A stretch of 64,000 nucleotides of DNA from Amblyornis subalaris (GCA_018881555.1 JACAXG010000028.1:2655143-2719142); one strand, 5' to 3'; positions 48,286-63,200 are shown, numbered from the stretch's first letter. A program made the numbers and translations. Notes: generated by a model from the sequence alone, not told the origin.

Positions 48286-51200
48286 CTAGTCTTTCTTCAA
48301 GTCCCTGGATTCAAAAAGCTTCAGGCGTTCTTGCACAGTCAGGCCTTCCTTCAGACTCTGGGAGAGACAAAAGACAGAGAGCGTTGGGGCACGGGCGGGC
48401 GTCGGGCGCGCGGGGAGGGAGCGGTGCTCAGGCAGAGGAGACGTGGCAGCGAGGAATGGGCTCCTTGGCGGAGGGATTAGTGGGACATGCTGAGAGAAAA
48501 CACACGGTTATGGAGGGCGGTTACTGGCGGGCGGTGCCTCGAGACAGGGTGAGATTGCAATGAACCAGGCGACGAACCAGAAGCGAATGAGAGGCACATC
48601 ATGCTGCAAGCAGGATTAGCTGACTTGGGAATGACCTCCGGAGCTCACAGTGCAGTGCTGGGTGGGGCAATTCCAGCAGAGGGAGCCCTGAGCAGGTCAG
48701 CTCGGATCTGCTACTCTGAAGCCCCAGGATGCCGAGCAGGACCTGCAGGCTGGTCCTTCCCTGCCTCCCGCACCACTGCAGCACCGACAGGGACAGTCCT
48801 GGCTCCACTCCATGCAGGATTTGCTCAAGAAACCCTGGAAAGGGGTGTGTGCTGCCAGTGACCTTCCCACCCCTTCTCTCACCACAGCCTGGGACTCTCC
48901 CAAGCCAAAGCTGCCTCGACTGCCCAGGGTTAGACAGAGGACTCCTAGATGCTGTTCAGGTCTGGCAGGCTCTGATGGCTGATCCAATTCAGATGCAGCA
49001 TCCACATTTCAGGCACAACTCTCAGCTGGCCATCAGCCAGCCCCACTAAGCCCCTGGCATTTGGAATTGTGAAATCCATCACCTACACGTAGGGACTCAG
49101 GAGCACAGCAATGAAAAGGGCAGAAATCCAGAAACAAATTGTCTGAGTCCTGTAGGACAGCTTTAAGCTGAACCCAGCCTGAGGGGATGCACCAGCCTAA
49201 CGCCAGCGTCCCTCCTTCCTGCAGCCCCAAAACCATAGCATGAGAGATTCAGGGGAGCAANGCATCGGGTGGGGAGTTGTCCCTGCTTGCTGTGGGTGAG
49301 GAGGCACAGCCACCTTCCATAAAAACAGCCCCCAGAGCCAGGGCTCTGCCCCTTCATGCCCCACTGTCTGTTCCCACCCCACAGCACTGCCTGCCAGCCT
49401 GGGCCTTGAAACTTGCAAGGAATTCACTCTGCAGCTGGAATGTTATTTGCTTTACAGACCAAGACTTGGCACCTTCAAAGGCACAGACTGGAGGGATGGA
49501 AATCAGCTCCTATGAGGAAAGGCTGAGGGAATTGGGATTTTTCAGCCTGGAGAAGAGAAGGCTCAAGGACACTTAGAGCCCCTTCCAGTGCCTTAAGGGG
49601 CTCCAGGAGAGCTGGAGAGAGACTTTGGATGAGGGCCTGGAGTGACAGGACAAGGAGGAATGGCTTCCCACTAATAGAGGGCAGGGTTAGATGGGATATT
49701 CTTTCCTGTGAGCGTGGTGAGGCCCTGGTACAGGTTGCCCAGAGAAGCTGTGGCTGCCTCATTCCTGGAAGTGTCCAAGGCCAGGTTGGATGGGGCTTGG
49801 AGCAACCTGGGCTAGTGGAAAGTGTCCCTGTCCATGGCAGGGGGTGGAACTGGATGATTTTTAAGGTCCCTTCCAACCCAAACCATTCTGTGATTCCATG
49901 ATCCTACTATGAGGCAGCCATCTCCCCTTTTCCTTTCCCCTCCCTGGCTGTGGTGCCAGAGGACTGTTCAATCACAGCAGCAGGTTAGACTTTTGGGCTG
50001 GGTTTTCTTTCCCATGTGTTTATCAAGGCAGGACTCCATGATAAACTTGCCCCAAGGCTGTGCAGATTCCCATGGTTACTGTATTTCTGGAAATGTTTTT
50101 CCTCCCACAGGCCCACAAACACAGAAGGGCTTTGCCAGGCAGCACGGAAATGAAAGCACTAAATTGGATTGCATTTCCAAAGGCCGTGTGCTCTCTTTCC
50201 AACGGGCAGCAGAGTCTCCCGGGACGTGAGTCTCTGAGCACACACTTCCTAAAGGAAGTTTACTTTGGGCCTCTTTAAATGGGAGCAACTTGTGCATTCC
50301 AGTTCTCGCATCTGATTTCTCATCAGATGGAAGGAGACACCAGGAATCATCAGACTGTTCTGCCTGATGGCACAAATTCCAGCAAATTCAGCCCCTGGGC
50401 AGTCTCACAACCCACTTGAGTTGCTGAGGAGGAAAGCCTGATGAAGTGAGACTAATGTAGGATGATATCTGTGATAAAAGGATCTTCCAACAGACTTCTT
50501 GGGGCTCTCCAGCCACCATGCTGGGAGCTTCCCCCTCCTAACCTGTCTCCACAGGTGCTCCAACCTCAGTCTTTGCCATGGGCCAGGAAATTCACTATTG
50601 CTCCAGTTAATGGAGGTATCTGGCTCATTAGGGTCAGCCTCATTTCTCAGCAGCTCCCTGCTTTTGCTGGATGAGCTTGGAAGCCAGTGTGTGGGATGGA
50701 GAGCAGGAGGAGGAGGCTACTGGGCAAGGAAGACTCTTGCTCAGGCATGGATCAACCTAAAGAAGCAGCAACCTGGGGTAAAGGAATTTAGGGCAGTCCA
50801 AAACATTCCCTCTGCAGCTGAGGTGGGAAAGACCATTTTCCATGCTCTGGGATATTGTGCGAAGTACACTCAAAGGCATCCCTGACTATTCCTGCACCTG
50901 GCTAACAGCAAAATGGGTGTTTTCCTACGAGACCTGGACGGTGCTGGAGTTTAGTCTGAGGCATGCAGAGTCATTCAGGCATGCACACTCGCTGTCCCAC
51001 GCTCCCAACACAGCGAACAGGAGAACGCGCCCCACCATGTCCAAGTCCTCGCCGTGACGACGAGCCGTGTTGGTGAGGGTGGGAAGAGCAGGAAGACGAG
51101 AAAGCCACATTCCCCAGGGAAGAGCCAGAGAGACTGCGTTTCACACGGGCCTCGGGTGCACTGATTTCTCCCCTCCCCTTCCCCCAGGCAAAGAATTAGC

Positions 51201-54200
51201 CGTGAATAAACCCGTCAGTCGTTAAGAGAAGGAGGGCTCTGGTGTGGAAGGGAGGTGTGAGCAGTGCATGCAGAGGTTGGGTCGCCCCCGCGGCGGCTGC
51301 GGCGCTGGGCGGTGCCAGTGTGTTTACCTACGTGGCAGGGAACCTGGACTCGGGTTCATTTCAGTTATCCCATGAGACCTGCTCAATAACGGACTGTTGA
51401 AGGAAAAAGCAAAATAAAACAAAAACAAAAGAAGAAGCTCATAAATCCCAGATGAATTGGCGGTGGTGCAGCCCCAGCCCCCCCGTCCCNCAGCGACGCC
51501 CTGGCACAGCCCTTGCTTCCTCTCCTCTCCGTCCCCACCACGCAACACACGTGGGGACCGCATGAAAAGATTTAAGTTGAAGTGGTGAAGGGAAACCNGA
51601 CATCAGAGTGGCCCAGCAGGTCTGGGCTGCCCTAAAATGCGCAAAAGTCTCTCTGTGTTCACTGGGTGCAGCACAGACACCNCGAGCTGAGGAGCCACTG
51701 CTCACANAGCTCTGAGTGTTTCCCCANACGGGCACTGAGCTCGAAGCATTTTGGCAGCCCTGCAAGGGCCCAACCACTTCAAACATCACCATGAGGCACC
51801 AGGTGAGAGGCAAAGCAGGTTTGCTCATGCTGAGCTTCCTCTCAACTGCCCTATGTTTAATGCTGACTCCTGATCAACATTATTTGCCCTTCCTTATCCC
51901 TGCGGTCCCACATGATGTAACTGGCTGCCAAGGAGAGCTTGGCACAGCCATCACTGGGCTTTGGGATCAACAGCAAGCACAGAAGGACCACAGAAGCACA
52001 GGGCCATCTGCACCATGTTAACACACAAGCAAAGCGTGTGTTAAATGTGCCCAGGACTGAGGCATCGTTGACACACATAAAGACAAAAAATCTTGCAGTG
52101 ATGAACAATGAAACTAGGATGATGTGCACATTTCCACCTAAATTTCAAGTGAGAACAGGGAGCAGATACTGGGATAGTCCTCCTGTGAAAGACCAAAGAA
52201 CAGGGTGAACTTCAGCCCTTTTTCCAACCAGGGAGCAGCTTCACACCTCCATCTCAGCAAGGTCCGGAGTGGGGGAGTGGGCCCTGCCTGGCTTCACAGT
52301 CAGTCCTTCTGCAGTCAAAGACCACCCAGGCTAGCACTAATGACCAGGAAATTCTCAGTTTTCTTCCCCTGCTGATTTCTTCCCACCTGGGATCCCCACC
52401 AAAGAGAAATGCTGGGCATTCCTCATTCCCATCCCACTGGGCAGGAGATCTGAGCTCACCTTTGACCTGATATTCCTTAGTTGCCGGCTAACACTGGATC
52501 TGTCTTTCTTCAAGAAATCAGGGTTGCTTTTTGATTTCATAATATCTGGGAAGAAGCAAAAGAAGTGGGATTAGCCTGGTGCCCACTTGCATTCCTGCAA
52601 GGACAGGGCTGGGGCTCATCTGCCCTCCCAGCCCAGGGAAATGCCCCGATGAGCCCGACTCAAGCAGTGCTGCCCTAAAGGCACAGGGGCTTTTGGGGGT
52701 CCCTGCTCCCCTGCATCACGAGGTTTTCCTGATGCAAAATGCCAGAAGNTTTTCAAAGCCCATCAGCTTCGGGTTGGAAGGCCAAGTCCTACACTCAGAC
52801 CCGTTATTGCACATGGGTTTGTACTCCAGGATTCCCGTGTTAGCTNGGGACACCCAGGACTGCTTAGAGCTGCCGGAGGAGGACTGACCATATCCCGATA
52901 CAGTGGTGTTCACAGGGGATTTCTCTCCCTGAGCTTCTGTGGCTGCTTTCAGCTGCTCTTTCAACCTGCTGATATCACAGTCTGCCTTGGCCTTCACGAT
53001 GCTCAGCTCCGTGTAGATGTCTTTGTACTTGTCGCTGGCGTATTTCTTATCCTGGCAAGGGAACAAGAACAACCCGATGGAGCCAGACAGACAGCTGGAG
53101 CNGAGGGGTTTGTGGATGCACTGAAGAGGAGCTTGGCAAATGCCGACGGAAGAAGAGCCGGCAGCAGGAGAAACGCTTGGCCAGGGCAACACACCCCCTC
53201 GGAGCTGCTTCCAACAGCGAAACGGGACTACGGGAATGGAGACAGGCGGAGAGCTGAGAGCCAAGGGCGAGCACACAGTGCTGCCCGTGCATGCAGCCCC
53301 TCAGCTACAGGATTGTTTGTGGCTTTTCATTTTAGCCAAGACACAGAATTCAAGCAGAATTCCCAGAAATGGCCTTGGCTTGTCCAGAGCAAACCAGTTC
53401 CACTGCTGTGAGGCTGGGCAGATCTCTAACACTGATTGTTTGTGCCATTTAAATCTGATCTGATGTGACAGAAAATGGGGAAATTGCACTGAAAGGGATG
53501 TTTTCCCACACTGTCTCCTTTGTGGGGTAAGTCCTGAATTGATACAGTTATGGAGTGCTTTACTGATGAGATGAAAATGGGTATTGAATTCCATTCAGGG
53601 GAAAAATTAAATATGGTTTCAAATCTGGGTGTAAATGGGTTGAAATCTAAGCACAGACACTCAGGAGCAGAGCAAAGCAAGATGATTTGCAGAACCATCT
53701 CTGGCATTACCCTCAGTGCTGTCTGCAGCTCGTCTTTGAGGGAGCTGATCTCCTGCTTCAGGTACTGGATTTCGGATTCTTTGACCCGCAGCAGGACCTG
53801 TGGGAACAAAAACCAGCATCTTTGCACTCCAGCAGACACAGTGTGACACCTGCTGTATCCAGTGACCACCGAGCCAGGGCTGGAGGCTCAGCCCTGTGCC
53901 AGCACCACAAAGCCTCTGGTCCACCCATCTTCTGCTTCTCACAAGAAAACTCCCACTGGATCTCTTGGGAACTTGCTCAAGCTTGCACTGCTGATGTGCT
54001 CCCTGCACACCCCAGTTTCCGTCCCCACTGCTCTGTGTGGATTGGATCCTGGGGACAAGCAGGGGCTGGAGAAGGAAGAGTGAGTGTCTGGCTCGACAAG
54101 GTGAGAAGGGAAGATTAAGACCCCAGAATTCCTGGCCTCATGCAGCCCACGATGCACAGTGCTGACCAGCCACGAGACCCAACTGGGGGGACAGATGGCT

Positions 54201-57200
54201 GTGANGCTTTCCCAGGCTGTGACACTTTCCCAGGTTGTGACACGCTCCCAGGGGACTGGTGCCCACCCACGTGCCCCTCGGCAGAGCTCACCTCCAGCTC
54301 GTAGGCNTCCTTGCCCTGCGTGAGAGGCGACCCAGCAGCCTCTCCCCCGCCCTCCCCGGTCAGCAGGGTCCGCAGTCGCGTGATCTCCGCAGCCAGGCGG
54401 TTATTCAGCTCCTGGGAAGAGGAGGAGAGCCGCTGTGGGAAGGGGGGGCACGGCCACGGCTCAGTGTGCAGCCACCGTCACCCGGGCGGGGACCCTCACC
54501 TGGTTGTGGGCGTTGAGCTCCTGGTTCTCCCGCTGGCACTGGCGGAGGGCCTGCCTCTCAGCCTCCAGCGCCTGCGCCAGGTGGGCGTTCTCCAAACACT
54601 TCTGGGAATACTGCTCCGAAAGCACCTCCAGCTCCCGCTGCACCGACTGCAGCTCCTCCCTGCGGAACACACCCCGGGTAGTGCCCTCGCCCCATTCCCC
54701 CTCCCCAATGCCCACTCTTCCTCCAGCAACCCGGGACAACCCAACAAGGAGCTAAGCATGAGGATGAAGATTGCTCGCTCCCTTTGGGAAAAACCTCAAG
54801 CCCACAGCGAGTCAACTCTTCCCTCTCCTGGCAGAGCCATGCTTGGGCACCAAAGGGGGCGGGAGGTTGTTCTCTCAGAGGTTAAGTGGCAGAACTTCCT
54901 CAGGTTTCCAAAAACTGAGCTGAGGTCTATCAAAATCTACCCAAGAGAAATTCTTCCCTGTGAGGGTGGTGAGGCCCTGGCACAGGTGGCTGCCCTATCC
55001 CTGGAAACGTCCAAGGCCAGGTGGGATGNGGCTTGGAGCAACCCNGTCCAGTGGAAGCTGTTGCTGTCCATGGCAAGGGGGTGGAATGAGATGAGCTTTA
55101 AGGTCCCTTCCAACCCAAACCACCAGGATTCTAAGGGTGCTCTGGGCACTCGGGATCAGGTGTATTTGTACACCTCCGTGTCTTATATAGATGTATCAAG
55201 GTTGATAAAGCTGACAGGCAGTTCTGCTCGGTTCCCACGGGAGGACAGCCTTGCCATGGAAAGCTCAGTGCTTCCTCCTCGCCTGCTGAACNACCCTCCC
55301 ACTGCAGCTGCGTGAAAAGCAGCACTGGCTGCACATCTGCTACTTCTGGGGACCATAAAGCAGATACTTTGGGTAATGTGGGGACATTGACCTGGAACCT
55401 GAAAGATTATGGACAACTAAGGGGCTCTGATGGATGCACCTGGGTCAGGACCAAGGGAAGAGGCCCCTGGAATAACCTCGAAATCATTGCCAAAATCAAA
55501 TGGGAAAGAGGAGTCTTCCACACTCATAATCTCCCTGCAAGATGGCAACAGACAGAGGATGGTGATGGTCTTACANGTACTGCCTTCGGAGAGCCTCGAT
55601 GTCGGCGTTGACGCTGCTGATCTGGGAGCGCTGGGACTTCTCCAGCTCCCGCTCCAGCTCCTCCCGGTGTGCGTTCTTCATGGCTTCGATGGCTGCGTGG
55701 GGCAGCACAGAATTAGCACCCAGCACCCTTCACCCACGGGTGGGTTTTTCGAGTTTTTGTTTGTTTTTTAAAGGAACAAAACCAGAGTCATCCCCGCAAA
55801 TCTCCCACTACTTCATGGCCCTTTCAGTCTGTGCTCCAGCTGCAAAGGGGCTTCTGCAAATCCCCGTTTTTAACAGAGTCCAGATTATTGTCCAATTCAC
55901 ACATTGTTTCCTGAACTGTGGGACTTCTAATGCAGAGACCCCGAGATCCGATGTTTTAACATTCCCTGGGGCACTGAAGAATGAATTCAGTGTGGAATTG
56001 GCAATAAATTAACCACAGGAATGACTAACNCCTTTCTGAGCTGGAATGGAAAACAGATCAGAATGTGTAACAGCCAAAGACAGGGGCACCAGACCTGGAA
56101 AAGGATCAGGAGATAGGCACCAAACCTGAAGAAGGACCAGGAGATGGCCTTCCATACAAAACATCTCTCCCACCAGCCCTTTCCCATCTCCCCGTGCTCC
56201 TCACCCAGCCCTCATTCCATCCCTGCTCTGCTCAACGGAGCAAACACCATCCCTGTGTCCCCATCACCATGAAGCTGCCCCCCTGCAGGGGGATCTCTGG
56301 TACCTGAGATGGTGGCAGCCGTTTCCTCTGCCAGCAGGCGATCCTTCTCCTCCCGCAGCTTCTCCAGCTCCCGCTGGTGCTGCCGCTGCAGGTCCTCNAT
56401 CTTCTTCTGGTGCGTCTCCTCCATGGCTGCAAAGCCCCTCTCACATGTTGCCTGCAAAGGGACGAGGGAAGGGGTTGGCCCAGGAGCGCAGGGCCGGTGC
56501 CACAGCAGTGGGCAGCCCACCGGGAGCCACACGCCAGCGGGCAGGGCAGCTCCCAAGGTCCAGCATGGATCTTCTCCTTCCCCGGCCATGGAGGAGGATG
56601 GAACTCGCAAAGGTCAGGGCTTGTCCTGTAATCACTCGACCCCTGGCAGCTCCAGGGAAAGGGAAGTGCAGGGTAGGTCTAGGGGCAGACCCGNTTGGGC
56701 AATGCAAATGTATGTCAAAAAAACAACCAAAAAACCCTTCTGTGGCCCTTCTGTTCAACGCCTGGTTTTCACCACCTCTGGGTGGAAGGAAGATGACGTG
56801 ACAGCAACAGGATCTTAACTCCCAACCAAGTATTGCTGCAAATGCTGCAGGGACAATTACCTGCCAATTTAATTACTAGGAATGAACTCNGGCCAGGACA
56901 CAAGAGCAGCAGTGTGGGGACTTGGGAGTCACCAGGGGCGGGGTCCTGAATTCCTGCCTGGTCCTGCTGCCCCCAGCACAGTCCCCACTCCTCCCTTTGC
57001 AGCAGACAGACGCAAAAGCCTGTTCCCAGCTCAGCTGCCAGCCCAAGCACATCGGGATCCCGGATGGACACACAGCTGCGGGACACGGACAGGACCAGCA
57101 AAGCCACAGACAGGCCCAAGCCACGAGCGGAGAAGGGGCACATGCTGGGGACAAGGTGCTGAGCCCCATCAGACAGCTTGGGACAAACCTGATGCCAAGC

Positions 57201-60200
57201 ACTGCACAGGGCTTTTCCTCTTCTTAATGACACAGGCTGGCTTTATTCCCTGATTTCAATGGATCTCTTCTTGATTAACACTTTTTCAGGGGAAGTGAGA
57301 ACTGTCACCTAGGGACCTCTGGGACCCCATGGGGGACAAATTCACTCCCCTATTGACAAAAGTGCTCAGGACAGTCCAACACCACTGATCCTCACTAACA
57401 TACAACCCCTCAGCATCACTTTGTTGGTTAGTGCTCTGTAACCTACGCCATCCTCATTCCCCATTTTCAGCTCTGGTGGTTGTTTCCCTCCCATTTAATT
57501 TTTAATCCCGAGGCATTCTTCACTTTCTCAGCCTTGTTTGTTTATTTAAAAAAAACAACTCCTAACTCAGTGCCAGAACCTGCCTGGACTTGGCTGTGGC
57601 ACAGAGCAGCCCTGCAGGATTCTTCATTACACCCAGAATCATAGAATATGCTGAGCTGGAAGGGATCCACAAGGATCATCAAGTCCAACTCCTGAAACAC
57701 CTCTAATATTGGAGGAAAAAGGTGGACACTCCTCCAAGGAGTCTTGGAAGTCTATAGGTCTGGCTGTAGAGTCACTATTTAACGTATTGTAAATGCATTG
57801 CCATAAATCCACAAGATTTGAACATGTACAAATCAGTATCTCATAGAATCCCTGAATGGTTTGGGTTGGAAGGGACCTAAAAGTCCATCCCGTTCCACCC
57901 CCTGCCATGGACAGGGACACCTTCCATTAGACCAGGTTGCTCCAAGCCTTGAACCTGGCATGGAACACCTCCAGGGANGGAGCAGCCACAGTTCCTCTGG
58001 GCAACCTGTGCCAAGGTCTCCCCACCCTCACAGGAGACAATTTCTTTCTAATATCTAATCCTAATCTACCCTCCTTCATCTTAAAACCATTCCCCCTTGT
58101 TCTGTCACTCCATGCTTTGTCAAAAGTCCCTCCCAGCTTTCTTGGAGTCCCTTTAGGCACTGGAAAGGGCTCTAAGATCTTCCTGGAGCCTTCTCTTCTC
58201 CAGGCTGAAGAGTTACTCTTGTATTACTGATGTTACATTCTCCATCAGGTTCTGAGGAGAAGCATGAANCACATTCAAGCCTGTGATTTGTGCAGATTTA
58301 CAGTCACCTGGTTGGCTTTCTGACCATCACTGCTTCACTCCAATGGGATTCAGCAAAACTACTAATCTCCCCAGGCTAAACCCAGGTTTTGGCTGGAGCT
58401 GAGCCACGCTTTAAGCCCAGCACAAATGTGTGCCAGATCTTGTGGCTGGAAGCAAGCTCTCCCACACTTCTGCTGATTCTTAAGAGCAACTGCTCCATGA
58501 AAGCCTCCCTGGCACAGCCTCTGTATTGCTGCCCTTCTGGCTTCTTGTTGAACCTGCCAGCCTCCCTGGGTGCTGCCAGAGTCCTCCACCACCTTAAACT
58601 CACTTCCTAACTGTGAATGCTCTCCTATGAAAAGCCAAACACCAAACCCAGGAGGTTTTTTTAGATGCTGGACCATCTCAGAGCCAGTCTGACTGGTGGG
58701 GCAATTTGAGCAGTGGCATTTCATTGCCAGTGGATTTCTCTGCACCTCACCTGGGTGTCCCATAACTGTGCACTCTTTTTTGTGTACAGAATCACTGTGT
58801 CCAACACCAGCNTGGTCCTTGCAGCCTCCTGCAGAGGAGCTCTGCTTTGCTACAGAATTTGGCATCTGTTTGCAGCTACTTTCCCCAGGAACACACATTT
58901 TGAGAGCATCAAGTTTCCATTTCATCCTGCATTTTTGAAGGCAGCAGAGACAGACTGGAGATTTGATCAGATTGGGAAAGACAGAGTTGAAGAATGTTTT
59001 CAAAGGGAAGTCACAAACAAAACGTATGTGTCAGGTACAAGGAGAAACACTGTGGTCTTTGTGTTAAAGAAGAGAGTGATGTTATTGAGCTACTTTGAAA
59101 CCCTCTCTCCTCCTCCATGCGAAGACCAGCTCCAGAAATCTACCCTCCCAAGCCCTCAGCAATGCATTTAGAATACCCCAGCATGGAGAAAAGAGAACAC
59201 CATGCTTTACAGAGGCCTGGCTAACACTTTTGGGGCTTCTTTCAGCACGCTGGCTCTTTTGGGGGATGCCCCTCACTTTGGCAAGCAAACCCCGGGACTA
59301 CATGTGCCCTCCCGCACGCTCAGCAGCAGAAAGCAGAAGGTGTTAAACGTATCAAGACCTTTAAGTTTTCAAAGTCTTTCTGGTATTTTTCCCTCAAGGT
59401 GGAAGCGTTGCCCTCCAGGTGTTTGTTCTCCAGCTCGTCCCTCATGACGTTCATCTGTGCCTCCAGCTCCTGGATGCGTTCCCTCAGGCCGTGCATGGAG
59501 TCCGGGTCGCTGCCGGGGTCCTGCCCGGTGCCACCCGCCTCGCCGCCCGCCCAGGTGTCCTCACCNCCCGGGGCCACCGCGGGGGATGCCTCCGGGTGCT
59601 GCCTCTGGTACTCGTCGAGGGTCTCCTGCAGGCGCTGCAGGTTCTGGCTGTAGTGCTCCTGCAGCGCCTGCAGCTCCTCGCCGTGGATGACCTGCAGCTC
59701 CTTGATCTTGGCCTGGAACTTCTCCTCCAGCGTTTGCATCTGCTCCAGGTGATACCGCTCCATGTTCTGCTTGTCGCGGACAATGGCATCCAGCTGGTTG
59801 AGGCCCTCAGTCCTCTCGGCCTTCAGGGCATCCTCTGTCCTGTTGAGCTGCTCGATCACATTTCGGATCTCCTCCTCATACCGTCCCTGGAGCTCGCTCA
59901 AGCTCTTGCTGTGTTTATGCCCTTCCTCCTCCAAGAGCCTCCGCTGGTTGTCCAGCTGGGACACCTTTGCTTTGAGGTCGGCGTTCTCCCTCTCCAGCAC
60001 GGCGATGACCTCGCTGTACTCGCCCTGCTGCTTCCTGAGCAGCTCTTCGTACTCATCCCGCAGGAGAGACACCGTCTTCACGCGCTCCTGNCACAGCGCA
60101 TCCATGCTCTGCAAGGACTCCTTGTAGGACTTCATCTCCCTCTCGTGCTCCAGCCGGACTTTGCAAGCGGCNTAACAAACCTGAGCCTGAACAATCGCAT

Positions 60201-63200
60201 CGTGGACTAACAAAGACGAATACCGCTCCAGGTCTCCCATGCACGAGTGGTAGGAAAGACTCTGGGATATCTTCAGGAGCTTCTGACAGTCTCTCATGGC
60301 CTCCTCGGGAGGCAGAGAGAGTAAGGCAACAGATATCTCCTTCAGAACATTGGATTTGTCCTTTAGTTGTTGGGCGAGATCTTCCTGAATGGAAACGAGA
60401 GCTTCACTACTACGGTCTGGCGCGCTGCCAGTCTCCTCCACCTTGGCTAATTCCTGGCACGGCACCATTTGGAGACGGCTCCCATCCCAGGAGATTTGGG
60501 TTCTTTCTGAAGCATCTTTCTGTATTTCAAGTGCTTCAGAAATCTGGTGCATAACTCTGTCAAACTCAGGAGTCCTGTACGCTTTGATGATCTCCTCCAA
60601 CATGCACTTGTGCTGCTGGAGAGCTGTTTTGGTGTTATGGAGCTCTTCTTCGATTGTTTTTAACCTCTGATGAAAAGATTCCCTCATTTTCTGTGCGACA
60701 AACCCAAGTTCTGCCTTGATCAATGTAGCATCTGCTACAGCACTGAGAAAACACGGCGAAAAGCCTAAACTTGTTTCTGTTTTGCCCTCAGCTTCTCCTT
60801 CTCTAGTGCTCAAGTGTGCTCTCAGCTCCTCCACCTGGCTCCAGAACTCCCCTTCCAGCAGCAGCTTCTTAGATAGGACGCTGGCCAAATCGACAGCTGT
60901 ATGAGAAACACTTGCTGGCTCCAACAAAACCACCTCAGCCGTTCCCTGGATCTCTCTCAGAAGCTGGGCTATCTCAGAGCTTGCATTTTTCAAAGACTCT
61001 GCTATTTGGTTGATGAGAGAGGCCTCAAACGCCACCCTCTCAGAAAGCCACTTCAGCTGGCCGGCATCAAACACTTCCACTCGCTGCTCCTTGGAGACGT
61101 GTTCCTGTTCTCCCAAAACTCCTCCTTCTGGAGCGGGGCTTTCCGTGGTGAGGCTTTCACTCTGCTGATACTCCGAAGGGACTGGCGCCCCACTCAAGGC
61201 TTGGATTGCATTTGATAAGGTTGTTTCCATGCCAGACAGAGTAACAAGGAACAAATCACCCTCTTTGTCCTTGTCTGATTTGGGCAAGGATCTCAGCTGC
61301 TCTCTGCACTTCTCTAAGCAAGTCAGTGCTTGATCGTTTTTCATCTGGAAACCTCCCAGCTCGCTGACGTGACTTTCTATGAGCTTGAACTTTTCCTGCC
61401 TCTCGCTCTCCAGCTGTGAGATCAAAGCATTGACTTGGGACAAGCTGGTCTGAAGCTGTTCCCGCAGCTGGGACTCCGTGCTGGCCCACTGATGGTGGAG
61501 AGCGATGAGTGTCTCCTGGTTATGGCCGTGCTGGCTTTCGAGCTTCATCGTCACATCTTTGAGCTTCTCCTCTGTAATGTACAGTTTGGTTTCCAGGGAA
61601 TGGATGATGGAGAGATAAGTCTCAGAGTCGCTNGCCCCTGAGGAGGGGTAACCCAGAGCTGGCTCTGAGGACATGCTTTCTTCAGACAGAGATCTGTCCT
61701 GGCTCGTGTCTGAAGAGGTGCTGCTTGTCCAGTTTTTCTCTGATCCGTCTGGGTGGATGTATTTTTGACACTGGATGCTCGAGAAACGGATCCTTTGCCT
61801 CTTGGCCCCCATGATTCCGATATCAGGCTTTGCTAAGGCTTTCTGAACCAACTCTTGGTCCTGGAGCTCTACAGCTTTAGATGGGGAGCCGAATTCCTCT
61901 GCTTGCCTCTGGCTGGTCTCAAGGACCTCATCCTCCTCCTCCTTCAGTGCGTAAGTCAGAGCAGGGAGGACATCCTGAGTTTGCAGAGCCTGCCCCAGTT
62001 GGGATGGATGACTTTCATCAGCCTCAAGACTGGGGCCAAGCTCTTCTGACTCCTCAACACATGGACCTGTGCCCACACTAGCTAATTTCTTTAAAGCCTC
62101 CTCCTTGGCCTTTAGCTTTACTTTAGTCTCCTCCAAACTGCTATCTAAAGCAACCATTTTAACCAAAGCCTCACTGAGATCTTGATCTTTCTTCTCCACA
62201 ATTCTCAAGTGCATTTCCTTCACGTGTCTCAGCTCTTCTTCTTTTTCTTTCAGCACTTCCTGCACACCCCGGAACTGATCCGACACCTCCTCGAACGACT
62301 GCTCCAGATTGTGGTAGTTGGTCTCTTCCATTTTCAACTTTGCTTGTAGCTTTGCAACTTCATTATCTGACTCGGCAACCTGATTCATGAGCTCGTGGAA
62401 CCGGCACTTGATCTGATCCCTCTCCTGTTCGAGCTCTTTGATGTGCTCGGCCAGTTTCTGGATGCTGGCCTCCTTCATGGCCAGCTGCTCCTCCAGCTGG
62501 TGGACGAGCTCGCTGCCTTCGAACTTGGCGCTCAGCTTCTCCTTCTGCAGAATCTCCATTTGCTGCTCGCTGTTCTGCAGCTGGTTCTCGTACTCGTTGG
62601 CCTTATCCTCCACCTCCTTCAGGCTCCGTATCAAAACCTGCTTCTCCCTCTCGCAGCTCTCCAGCAAAGCCTCGTAGTTCTTCTGCAGCTTCTCCTCCAT
62701 GAGGACCCGCGCCTGCTCGCTGGCGTTCAGCTGCCCGCTGAGGTCCGCGATCCTGTCCTGCAGCCGCTGCACTTCCTTCTGGTGGTCCCGCTGCAGAGCC
62801 TGCTGCATCTCCAGGTCCCGCAGCTCCTGGGTCTTCTCCAGCAGCAGCGCCTCCGCGCTCTTCAGCTTCTGCTCNCTGGCCTTCAGCTGGGAGCTGAGCG
62901 CGGCCTCGCCGTGCTGCCACTCCTCCAGCTGCTCTTTGGCTTTCTCCTTCTCGCTCCTCAGGTCGCTCTTGAGCTTGGCCAGGGTCTGCTCCTTGATGGC
63001 GAGCTCGGCCGCCGCGTTGCTGAGCCTCGCCTGCAGGCTCTGAATCTCGGCCTCGTGGTGCCGGATCACGTCCTTGGCCTCGGCGTAGCTGCGCTTCAGC
63101 GACTGAATCTGCTGATTGATCACCTCTTGACGCTGGCATTGGGCTTCCAGCTCGCTTTGGAGGTCTTGGTTGACTTTGTGAAGCCTCTGCCAGGCACCTG

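Noticed and set aside
54311..55315. 334-codon plus-strand frame
   Set aside because: Runs antisense through two well-supported MPRIP exons and a CR1 copy; a shadow.
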